Assembly (NCBI RefSeq): GCF_024498175.1
Contig: NZ_CP101823.1
Span: 2,424,987 to 2,488,986 of the forward strand
Direction: 5' to 3'
From: Haloplanus salinarum
GTDB taxonomy: Archaea > Halobacteriota > Halobacteria > Halobacteriales > Haloferacaceae
DNA length: 64,000 nt
Shown here: positions 55,314 through 62,481 of the stretch, piece after piece
How positions within the stretch are numbered: position 1 is the stretch's first letter
Layout: every line of letters begins with the position of its first letter
Translations under genes and position numbers: made by a program
Notes under the pieces: generated by a model
What the model saw: the letters and a program-made list of their open reading frames with translations, nothing else
Told to the model about the DNA's origin: nothing
The model's database searches: none

Positions 55314-55418
55314 GGGCTCACTCTTGCGAGTGAGGGGTGGCGGGAAACGTAATGTTTCCGCGTCGTGTAGACCACTGAGGTCCGTGGTTCGGGTCACCGG
55401 ATCGACCGGGTGACACCG

Positions 55419-55434
55419 AACCACCAAGGCTCAC
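55419..55434 (-). other. 16S processing stem, 5' strand
   Basis: AACCACCAAGGCTCAC pairs with 53744-53759 to form the bulge-helix-bulge stem of pre-16S. A further hairpin CTCACTC-TTGC-GAGTGAG (about 55317-55334) sits right next to the 16S 5' end. Confidence 0.8.
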
Positions 55435-55480
55435 ATCAGATTCCGGCTTACGGCGGACCGCAGGGGTGGAATCCTCATGT

Positions 55481-55525
55481 TTCGTTCGGACCTGAACCGA
55501 GGAGGGCGACCCACATAAGCCCGTT
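55481..55525 (-). promoter_or_regulatory. rRNA promoter P2 (proximal)
   Basis: Minus strand GGGCTTATGTGGG (TATA-like, 55511-55523) followed about 27 nt later by TCCGAACGAA. This matches the known haloarchaeal rRNA promoter form TTATGTA...TGCGAACGA. Starts at about 55487. Confidence 0.65.
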
Positions 55526-55596
55526 GATCGGGGCCCGGGAATCGCCCGGTCGGTCTGACCGGTCCGAGTGAGGCCGAGGGCACCGTCGCCCTCGCC

Positions 55597-55638
55597 CTTC
55601 GCATTACATTCCGAGTGGAGGTTAATACTTAACCCCTC
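55597..55638 (-). promoter_or_regulatory. rRNA promoter P1 (distal)
   Basis: Minus strand GGTTAAGTATTAACC (55620-55634, a palindromic TATA region) followed by CCACTCGGAATGTAATGCG AAG (start region 55598-55603). It is very close to the Halobacterium rRNA promoter core CACTCGGATGAGATGCGAA. Confidence 0.7.
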
Positions 55639-55740
55639 TGATCTCCGCCGAGATCGGCAGACGCGCTGATATTTGCGTGGTGATCCCTCTCGTGGGTGCC
55701 GGTCGCGTGGCGACCCCGCCGCTCGTCGGCCTGCCGTGGT

Positions 55741-55751
55741 CCTTTATAAGG
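55741..55751 (+). promoter_or_regulatory. TATA box of tbp
   Basis: CCTTTATAAGG centred about 32 nt upstream of ATG 55778. The whole box is a palindrome. Confidence 0.7.
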
Positions 55752-55777
55752 ATGGGGGACCCAATGTCGCGCATACG

Positions 55778-56338
55778 ATGAGTGATCCGGCAGATTCGAT
55801 CGAGATTCAGAACGTGGTGGCGTCGACGGGCATCGGACAGGAACTCGACCTCGAGGCCTTGGCGGAGGACCTCCCGGGAGCCGACTTCAACCCCGACAAC
55901 TTCCCGGGACTGGTCTACCGCACGCAGGAACCGAAGGCGGCGGCGCTGATCTTCCGCTCGGGCAAGATCGTGTGCACGGGCGCGAAGAGCATCGACGACG
56001 TGCACGAGGCGCTCGGCATCATCTTCGGCAAGCTCCGCGACCTACAGATCCCGGTCGAGGAGGATCCGGAGATCACCGTCCAGAACATCGTCTCCAGCGC
56101 GGATCTGGGACATACCCTCAACCTCAACGCGCTGGCCATCGGGCTGGGGCTGGAGGACGTGGAGTACGAACCCGAGCAGTTCCCGGGACTGGTCTATCGG
56201 ATGGACGATCCCGACGTGGTCATCCTGCTTTTCGGCAGCGGAAAGATCGTCATCACGGGCGGGAAGCGGACCGTCGACGCGGCCGAGGCGGTCGAGGTGA
56301 TCGTCGACCGAATCGACGACCTGGGCCTTCTGGGGTAG
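55778..56338 (+). CDS. tbp: TATA-box-binding protein
   Basis: 186 aa, saddle protein that recruits TFB and RNA polymerase. Two direct repeats share (N/Q)FPGLVYR at residues about 45 and 136, and SGKIV(C/I)TG in both. Two symmetric lobes are the full archaeal TBP. ATG 55778 (MSDP) is used. It is transcribed divergently from the rRNA operon with both promoter sets in a 464-bp gap; haloarchaea have several TBPs, so this copy may or may not be the housekeeping one. Confidence 0.96.
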   Translation: MSDPADSIEIQNVVASTGIGQELDLEALAEDLPGADFNPDNFPGLVYRTQEPKAAALIFRSGKIVCTGAKSIDDVHEALGIIFGKLRDLQIPVEEDPEITVQNIVSSADLGHTLNLNALAIGLGLEDVEYEPEQFPGLVYRMDDPDVVILLFGSGKIVITGGKRTVDAAEAVEVIVDRIDDLGLLG

Positions 56339-56417
56339 CCCCGGTAGGTGGCCGCGTCGCGGGCGTCGTCACCGGCGGGTCACAACGCGTTTCTCCGTCG
56401 GGATCCTACGGCGGCCG

Positions 56418-58229
56418 ATGACCGAGGACCCACCCGACGACGCCGTCACGCTGGAGTCGTTTCTCGACGCGTTACAGTCGGAGGGACGGCCGGTCGCGAC
56501 GGCCCAGCAGATCGCCCGCCGACTCGATCGTTCACAGGCGGCCGCGAGCGAGGCACTCGACCGTCTCGCCGCCGCCGGCGACGTCGAACGTCTCGATGTC
56601 GAATCCGATCCCGTGGTCTGGTATCCGGCCGAGTGGGGCCGACTAGCCGACCGCGAACGGGTGGTGCTCTTTCCGGACCGCCGCGAACTCGTCGTCGATC
56701 AGCCGAGCCAGTACACCCGCGCCCAGCTCTCCCGTGTCGCCCACCTGGTCGACACCTCCGGAACCAAGGGCTATCTCTACCGGATCCGCCGGGAGGACGT
56801 GTGGGCGGCGCCGTTCGACGACCTCGACGATTTCCTGGGCACCCTCCGGTCGGTCCTCCCGCGACGATCTCCACACCTGGAGGAGTGGATCGAACGCCAG
56901 TGGACCCGCGCGCGCCAGTTCACCCTGCGGACCCACGAGGACGGCTACACGGTGCTCGAGGCGGCGAGCGAGAGCCTGATGGGCAACGTCGCCAGGCAGA
57001 AACTCGACGAGGAGCACCTCCACGCCCCTATCTCCGAGACCGAGAGCTGGGTCGTCGAGGGGAGCGAGGCGGCGATCAAGCGGATCCTCTACGAGTCGGG
57101 CTATCCCGTCGTCGACGAACGTGATCTCGAAACGGGCGACCCCCTCGACGTCGAGCTCCGGACCGAGCTTCGCGACTACCAGCGGGACTGGGTGGATCGC
57201 TTCCTCGACCAGCGGGCGGGAGTGTTCGTCGGGCCGTCGGGGAGCGGAAAGACCGTCGCCGCCATCGGCGCGCTGGTCGCCGTCGGCGGCGAGACGCTGA
57301 TCCTCGTGCCGAGCCGGGAACTCGCCGGGCAGTGGCGGACGGAACTGCTGGAACACACGACGCTCGATCCCGCCGACATCGGGGAGTACCACGGCGGCGA
57401 AAAGGAGATCCGTCCGGTTACCATCGCCACCTACCAGGTCGCGGGCATGGACCGCCACCGCGCCCTGTTCGACCGGCGGGAGTGGGGGCTGATAGTCTAC
57501 GACGAAGTCCACCACATCCCCAGCGAGGTGTACCGGCGGAGCGCGGACCTCCAGAGCAAACACCGCCTCGGCCTCTCGGCGACGCCGGTCCGCGAGGACG
57601 ACCGGGAGACGGATATCTACACGCTCGTCGGACCACCGATCGGCACCGACTGGGACGCGCTCTTCGACGCCGGCTACGTCCAGGAACCCGAGGTAGAGAT
57701 CAGGTATCTGCCGTGGGCGAACGACGAGGAACGGAACGCGTACGCGAGCGCGGAGCCGCGCGCGAAACACCGGATCGCGGCGGAGAACCCGGCGAAGGTC
57801 GACGAGGTGCGCCACCTGCTCGCCGAACACCCGACGTCGAAGGCGCTCGTGTTCGTCGACTGGCTGGATCACGGCCGCGAGATCGCCGCCGCCATCGACG
57901 CGCCCTTCGTGAGCGGCGAGACGCCACACCACGAGCGCGACCGACTGTTCGCGTCGTTCCGGGACGGCGAGCGCCGGACGCTCGTCGTCTCCCGCGTCGG
58001 CGACGAGGGGATCGACCTACCGAACGCGGAGCTGGCGGTGGTGGCCTCGGGGCTCGGCGGATCGCGCCGGCAAGGCGCCCAGCGCGCCGGGCGGACGATG
58101 CGCCCCGCGGGGAGCGCGACGGTGTACGTACTGGCGACGCGGGGGACGAGCGAGGAGGATTTCGCCCAGCGCCAGATGCGTCACCTCGCGGAGAAGGGCA
58201 TCCGCGTGACCGAGAGCGGCGTGGAGTGA
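56418..58229 (+). CDS. XPB/Rad25-like DNA repair helicase
   Basis: 603 aa superfamily 2 helicase. The N-terminal 60 residues resemble a winged HTH (VATAQQIARRLDRSQAAASEALDRL). Helicase core: Q-like LRDYQRDW, Walker A GPSGSGKT, VYDEVHH (DEVH box), SATPVRED, and motif VI RQGAQRAGRTMRP. The XPB-type damage-recognition middle domain is short. Such haloarchaeal XPB homologues are linked to nucleotide-excision repair. Same strand as tbp, 79 bp downstream. Confidence 0.9.
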   Translation: MTEDPPDDAVTLESFLDALQSEGRPVATAQQIARRLDRSQAAASEALDRLAAAGDVERLDVESDPVVWYPAEWGRLADRERVVLFPDRRELVVDQPSQYTRAQLSRVAHLVDTSGTKGYLYRIRREDVWAAPFDDLDDFLGTLRSVLPRRSPHLEEWIERQWTRARQFTLRTHEDGYTVLEAASESLMGNVARQKLDEEHLHAPISETESWVVEGSEAAIKRILYESGYPVVDERDLETGDPLDVELRTELRDYQRDWVDRFLDQRAGVFVGPSGSGKTVAAIGALVAVGGETLILVPSRELAGQWRTELLEHTTLDPADIGEYHGGEKEIRPVTIATYQVAGMDRHRALFDRREWGLIVYDEVHHIPSEVYRRSADLQSKHRLGLSATPVREDDRETDIYTLVGPPIGTDWDALFDAGYVQEPEVEIRYLPWANDEERNAYASAEPRAKHRIAAENPAKVDEVRHLLAEHPTSKALVFVDWLDHGREIAAAIDAPFVSGETPHHERDRLFASFRDGERRTLVVSRVGDEGIDLPNAELAVVASGLGGSRRQGAQRAGRTMRPAGSATVYVLATRGTSEEDFAQRQMRHLAEKGIRVTESGVE

Positions 58230-58248
58230 GGGGGGCGAAGCGGCCGGG

Positions 58249-59307
58249 TCAGTCGACCCGATCGAGGGCGGCCGCCAGCGCGTCCATCGTCCGCTCGACC
58301 TTCTCGACGTCGGCGTTGTACCCCATGTGACCGACGCGGAGCACGTCGTCCGCGAGGTCGCCGAACCCGGTCGAGAGCGTCACGTCGTGGTCCGTGCGCA
58401 GGCGTTCCTGCAGCGCCGTCGCCCGCCCCGGCACCGCGAAGGCGGTGACAGTCGGCGAACTCCGCTCGGGATCGGGGAACGGCTCCAGCCCGAGTTCGCG
58501 TCCGCGCTCCCGGCAGAGCCGCGCGGCCTCGCGGTGGCGGTCGTAGACGGCATCGAGACCCTCGTCGAGCAACAGGTCGAGCGCCGCCTCCAGCGCGACG
58601 ACCAGGGTCGACAGATGGGTGTAGGGGTACGGCTGTTCGGCCCCGTGCCACGGGAGCAGGTTGGTGTAGAGCGGGTCGGGGTCGCGGGCCTCGATCCGCT
58701 CCCACGCCGCGTCGCTGACGGTGCAGACCGCGAGTCCGGGCGGCGCGCTGAAACACTTCTGTGACGCGCCGATGGCGACGTCGATGCGGTCGGTCGGGAC
58801 GGGCGCCCCGCCGAGCGACGAGACGGCGTCGACGACGGTGGGAACGTCGTGGGTGTCGAACAGGTCGAGGGCGGGGGTCAGGTCGTTGAGCGTCCCCGTC
58901 GGCGTCTCGCAGTGGACCATCGTCGCGAGGTCGAAGTCCCCGTCGTCGAGGGTCCGCTCTAGGGCGTCGATCGGGAGGGGATCGTCGTAGTCGGCGTCGA
59001 CGAGGACGGCCTCGCCGCCGTAGCGCTCGACGAAGTCCGCGAAACCGTCGCCGTAGGGGCCGTTCGAGAGACAGCAGACGCGGTCGCCGGGGGCGACGGT
59101 CGAGGCGACGGCCGCCTCCAGGCCGAGGATGCCCTCGCCGCCGAGGACGACCACCTCGTCGTCGGTCCCGTAGACCCGTCCGAGTTTCCGTTTCAGCGCG
59201 TCGTACCGGTCGGCGAAGGCCGGATCGACGTCGGGGTTGAGCAGTTCCTCGCCGGCCGCCTCCCTGACCGACGGCGGAAGCGCCGTCGGGCCGGGCGTCA
59301 TGAGCAT
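58249..59307 (-). CDS. class V aminotransferase (alanine-glyoxylate/serine type)
   Basis: 352 aa. PLP lysine lies in GASQKCFSAPPGLAV; substrate region MTPGPTALPPSVREA at the N-terminus is typical of the AGT/SGAT group; VDAVSSLGG holds the conserved Asp. Could convert serine or alanine plus glyoxylate, or phosphoserine. ATG 59307 is used, 75 nt shorter than an upstream in-frame start. Convergent with XPB. Confidence 0.9.
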   Translation of the reverse strand: MLMTPGPTALPPSVREAAGEELLNPDVDPAFADRYDALKRKLGRVYGTDDEVVVLGGEGILGLEAAVASTVAPGDRVCCLSNGPYGDGFADFVERYGGEAVLVDADYDDPLPIDALERTLDDGDFDLATMVHCETPTGTLNDLTPALDLFDTHDVPTVVDAVSSLGGAPVPTDRIDVAIGASQKCFSAPPGLAVCTVSDAAWERIEARDPDPLYTNLLPWHGAEQPYPYTHLSTLVVALEAALDLLLDEGLDAVYDRHREAARLCRERGRELGLEPFPDPERSSPTVTAFAVPGRATALQERLRTDHDVTLSTGFGDLADDVLRVGHMGYNADVEKVERTMDALAAALDRVD

Positions 59308-59408
59308 ACGCCCCGTAGTCGACGGGGCGGCTTGTAGGGTGCGGTCCGACGCGGTGGGCTGTCGCGAGACGGGAAGGCACATGACAGAGGCGGGCCTACC
59401 GAACGCCG

Positions 59409-60371
59409 ATGACCGGCAAACTCGATCCGTCGGTCCTGTCGGATCTGATCCTCTCGCGGACGGGGGCGTCGAACCCGAACCTGCTCGCGGGGCCGGCGTT
59501 CGGCGAGGACGCCGCGGCCATCCGGATCGACGGCGGGACGCTGATCGCCAGCACCGACCCCATCTCGCTCGCGGCCGAACGAATCGGACAGTTGGCCGTC
59601 GCCGTCGCCTCGAACGACGTCGCGGCCGCCGGCGGCCGCCCCGAGTACCTCCTGAGCACCGTCCTCCTCCCCGACGCGGACGTCGACCGCCTGGAGACGA
59701 TCACCGGGCAACTCGACGCCGAGGCCGACCGCCTCGGGCTGACCATCGCCGGCGGCCACACCGAGGTCGTCGCCGGCCTAGAGCGGCCGCTCTGTTCGCT
59801 CACCTGTCTCGGGATGGCCGACCGCTTCGTCACCACGGGCGGGGCGGCACCCGGGGATCGGATCCTCCTCACGAAGGGCGCGGGCATCGAGGCGACTGGC
59901 GTCCTCGCGACCGACTTCCGCGACCGGCTGGACCTGTCCGCGGACGCGCTGGACCGCGCGACGGCCGCGTTCGACGACCTCAGCGTGATGCCCGAGGCGG
60001 CCGTCCTCGCGCCAACCGCGACCGCCATGCACGACCCCACCGAAGGGGGCGTCCTCCAGGGCCTGATCGAGATGGCACTCGCCGGCGGGGTCACCCTCGC
60101 CGTCGACCGCGACGCGGTCCACGTCCGCGAGGAGACCCGGGCGGCCTGCGCGGCCGTCGGGGTCGACCCGCTCCGGGTCCTCGGCTCCGGGGCGTTGCTG
60201 GCGACCGTCGACCCCGACGACGCGTCGGCGGCGCTCGCGGCGCTCCACGACGAGGGGATCGACGCCGTCGACGTCGGCCGGGTCGAAGCGGGCGACCCCG
60301 CGGTGGATATCGGCGGGGAGCGCTACACCGAGCCGATCCGGGACGACATGTACGCGCTCTGGGACGAGTGA
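59409..60371 (+). CDS. AIR-synthase-related (HypE/PurM-like) protein
   Basis: 320 aa. ATP-binding N-terminal half with AFGEDAAAIRI and VAVASNDVAAAGGRPEYLLSTVLLP, then TIAGGHTEVV and a C-terminal half with DPTEGGVLQGLIEMA. Most like HypE/AIR-synthase relatives of haloarchaea that lack other hydrogenase-maturation genes. Whether it makes a cyano ligand or another phosphorylated intermediate is unknown. A run GAACGCCG sits before ATG. Confidence 0.85.
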   Translation: MTGKLDPSVLSDLILSRTGASNPNLLAGPAFGEDAAAIRIDGGTLIASTDPISLAAERIGQLAVAVASNDVAAAGGRPEYLLSTVLLPDADVDRLETITGQLDAEADRLGLTIAGGHTEVVAGLERPLCSLTCLGMADRFVTTGGAAPGDRILLTKGAGIEATGVLATDFRDRLDLSADALDRATAAFDDLSVMPEAAVLAPTATAMHDPTEGGVLQGLIEMALAGGVTLAVDRDAVHVREETRAACAAVGVDPLRVLGSGALLATVDPDDASAALAALHDEGIDAVDVGRVEAGDPAVDIGGERYTEPIRDDMYALWDE

Positions 60372-60408
60372 GGGGGCCGCCGTCCGGTGTCGCCGCTCGG
60401 CCCCGCGC

Positions 60409-61179
60409 TCATCCGTCGTCGAACGACGGTTCGGACCACCGATCCGCCGGATCGACCGCCGAGAGCGCGTGGGCGACCCGTTCGTCGGTGTAGTCGTACT
60501 CGTCGAGCGCGAGGAAGAGCCGCTTCCACCGGGCGCTCACGTCCGTCTCGCCCTCGGGCCCGACGCGGGCGCCGTGGATCCGGAAGAAGGGAGAGCCACG
60601 GTTCAGGCGGGCACCCTCGCCGGTGTGACCGTCGAGCGCGACGTCGTACTCGCCGTCGGCCGACAGGTCGGCGGCGGTGACCGGGAAGGTGTGTGTCGGC
60701 TCCTCGCCGCGTTCCCGAGCCTCGGCGCGCCGCTTCGCGACCGCGTGGAAGGCGTTGACCGCGTTCGCCCCCTCGCGGGCGCTCCGGGCGCGGGCGACGG
60801 CGAGAGCTGCCTGAACCGCCGCCATCTGTCCCCGTCGGGAGTCCATGTCCCACCGCTCGGCCAGCTCCTCGTACCGGGCGACGAGCGACGGCGCTCGCGT
60901 GTCCGCCGCGAGGTCCTCGACGACGAACGTCTGCAGGCGGTCCCAGAGATTCCACCCGAACCCCGAGCGGGCGAGTTCCCAGGCACACCACGCCGCCACC
61001 TCCTCGTCGCCCCGGCGGATCGCCTTCTGGAGCAGGCTGACGACGGCGTAGCGGTTGAACCCGCCGTCCGTCTCGTCGGCACCCGTCTCCTCGCCGAAGT
61101 CGTTCGTCCCCGTCGCCTCCGGCGCCTCCGTCTCCAGTTCGCCGTCCGGCCCGAAGGTGGCCTGTCGCTCCTCGTCCAT
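60409..61179 (-). CDS. stand-alone MgsA_C/RarA C-terminal-like protein
   Basis: 256 aa, no P-loop. Acidic N-terminus (about 40 aa), then VVSLLQKAIRRGDEEVAAWCAWELARSGFGW resembling the MgsA/RarA C-terminal helical domain that tetramerises; LVARYEELAERW and NAVNAFHAVAKRRAEA follow. The tail has GHTGEGARLNRG. In bacteria such a domain follows an AAA+ ATPase; here it is alone. Function unknown, maybe a replication-repair accessory protein. Similarity judged by eye. Confidence 0.55.
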   Translation of the reverse strand: MDEERQATFGPDGELETEAPEATGTNDFGEETGADETDGGFNRYAVVSLLQKAIRRGDEEVAAWCAWELARSGFGWNLWDRLQTFVVEDLAADTRAPSLVARYEELAERWDMDSRRGQMAAVQAALAVARARSAREGANAVNAFHAVAKRRAEARERGEEPTHTFPVTAADLSADGEYDVALDGHTGEGARLNRGSPFFRIHGARVGPEGETDVSARWKRLFLALDEYDYTDERVAHALSAVDPADRWSEPSFDDG

Positions 61180-61229
61180 GCCGCGTGGGTGACGACCGAC
61201 CGACGAAAGGGTTCGGGTCCGGCCGTCCG

Positions 61230-61245
61230 ATAAATGAGAATCCTT
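61230..61245 (+). promoter_or_regulatory. promoter of tRNA-Tyr
   Basis: ATCCTTAAGTCC is a TATA-like element about 37 nt upstream of the tRNA 5' end, giving a short transcribed leader. Confidence 0.5.
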
Positions 61246-61275
61246 AAGTCCAGTCTGGGGAGTAGATGTACGTGC

Positions 61276-61349
61276 CCGCCCTTAGCTCAGACTGGTAGAG
61301 CAGCCGACTGTAGATCGGCTTGCCCCCCGTTCAAATCGGGGAGGGCGGA
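61276..61349 (+). tRNA. tRNA-Tyr (GTA)
   Basis: 74 nt, complete clover leaf: acceptor CCGCCCT/AGGGCGG, D-arm with AGCTCAGACTGGTAGAGC, anticodon stem GCCGA/TCGGC with loop CTGTAGA (anticodon GTA), T-arm CCCCGTTCAAATCGGGG. No intron. The CCA end is not encoded. It borders the putative integrated element and may be its attachment site. Confidence 0.96.
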
Positions 61350-61512
61350 TACCTTCTCTCGCCGAATTACGGCAGAATAGAGACGCCTGTTTTCAGCCTT
61401 TTCAGCGACCCATATCCGCCGATTTCAATTTCACCCTGGTTCGGCCATTTCTTGAGTGTGGCGAGTATCAAGACGCACCCCGTCGCTGTCTCCCGATTCT
61501 AACAGTTGAACG

Positions 61513-61800
61513 GTGGTGGTCGTGGTGACGCGCGGCCCGTACTTCGTCCGCGCCAGCGAGCTGTACGATCCAGCGACGAGAACCAAAGTGGGCCACCCAG
61601 CCACCGGCCCCACCGACTCGAACGGGTCGGAGTCTCTCGCGGCGCCGAATTCACAGCGTGTCGAATACCTCTGTGACGACTGCTCGGTACGGATCGTCGA
61701 GCGTGATCCGTCAAGGACTGATCTCTGCCCCGTCTGTCGAACCGATGGTGATCCCTCGAACTATCCGCCGATCTCGCAGGTTCGAGGTGATTACCTGTGA
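61513..61800 (+). CDS. small zinc-finger protein, 95 aa
   Basis: 95 aa with EYLCDDC and DLCPVC pairs (four Cys in CxxC...CxxC), a zinc ribbon. Start uncertain: several GTG codons lie in a row at the beginning. The next gene's GTG overlaps its stop (GTGA). Small zinc-ribbon proteins are common in haloarchaeal plasmids and viruses. Confidence 0.65.
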   Translation: MVVVVTRGPYFVRASELYDPATRTKVGHPATGPTDSNGSESLAAPNSQRVEYLCDDCSVRIVERDPSRTDLCPVCRTDGDPSNYPPISQVRGDYL

Positions 61801-62222
61801 CCTGGCCCGAATCTGTCGCGTACGTTTGCGTCGTCTGCAAGGGCCACGCAATCAGTCTAACCGAGAAACCGTGGACGGAGGAACGCGAGTGTCGATCCTG
61901 TTACGAACTCCCCGATCTCGACCGTACATCGAGCGCCGAACCGGAAGCGATCCCCCCTCAATGGGGGGTCGACCCGGAAGCCGGCGCGGAATCCTCCTCT
62001 TGTGAGACGGAGGAATCGGGGAATCCGTTCTTCCCGACCCAGTCCGAGGACCCGGCGCCCGAGGGGGTGCGGTCACGAGAGAATCGCGGTGAACATGACC
62101 GGAGCGCGTCGCAACGGACTCGGCCCGGCAGCCCGCCCGCTACGCCGGCAGGCAGCCCGGTAAGCCGTACCGTCGCGCGGAGGGATTCAGTCGAATCATC
62201 GGACGGTGATCGGAGTGACTGA
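61797..62222 (+). CDS. zinc-finger protein with disordered tail, 141 aa
   Basis: The first 35 residues carry YVCVVCKGH and RECRSCYEL (CxxC pairs), a second zinc ribbon; residues 40-141 are a polar Pro/Ser/Glu-rich disordered tail. GTG 61797 overlaps the previous stop by 4 bp; its stop overlaps the following HNH gene by 17 bp. No family assigned. Confidence 0.6.
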   Translation: MTWPESVAYVCVVCKGHAISLTEKPWTEERECRSCYELPDLDRTSSAEPEAIPPQWGVDPEAGAESSSCETEESGNPFFPTQSEDPAPEGVRSRENRGEHDRSASQRTRPGSPPATPAGSPVSRTVARRDSVESSDGDRSD

Positions 62223-62481
62223 CCGCGAACCACTCCGGCTCCACCATACCGGTGAGGGCTATGAGTACGTTCGTTGTCGCTCCGGTGACGACGACGCGAC
62301 GGCCTACATCCACCGTCTGACCTTCGTCGCCGAACACGGCCTCGACGCGCTCCCTCCGGACTGGCACGTCCATCACGAGATACCGATCCCGTGGCTCAAC
62401 ACACCGGATAATCTCATCGCTGTCGAGCCGGTTTGCCACGGTCGCCACCACCTGCAGGACGAACCCCTCCCTTCGATCTGA
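62206..62481 (+). CDS. HNH-endonuclease-like protein, 91 aa
   Basis: 91 aa with YIHRLTFVAEHG, WHVHHEIPIPWLNTPDNL and CHGRHHLQ, an HNH-type His-His...Asn...His arrangement like haloarchaeal phage HNH proteins. Overlaps both neighbours (17 bp upstream; its TGA and the rep ATG share one base). It could be a homing-like or packaging nuclease; activity unproven. Confidence 0.7.
   Translation: MIGVTDREPLRLHHTGEGYEYVRCRSGDDDATAYIHRLTFVAEHGLDALPPDWHVHHEIPIPWLNTPDNLIAVEPVCHGRHHLQDEPLPSI

Noticed and set aside
61431-61613. 60-aa minus-strand ORF next to tRNA-Tyr as an integrase remnant
   Set aside because: No tyrosine recombinase motifs; likely antisense to the zinc-finger gene.
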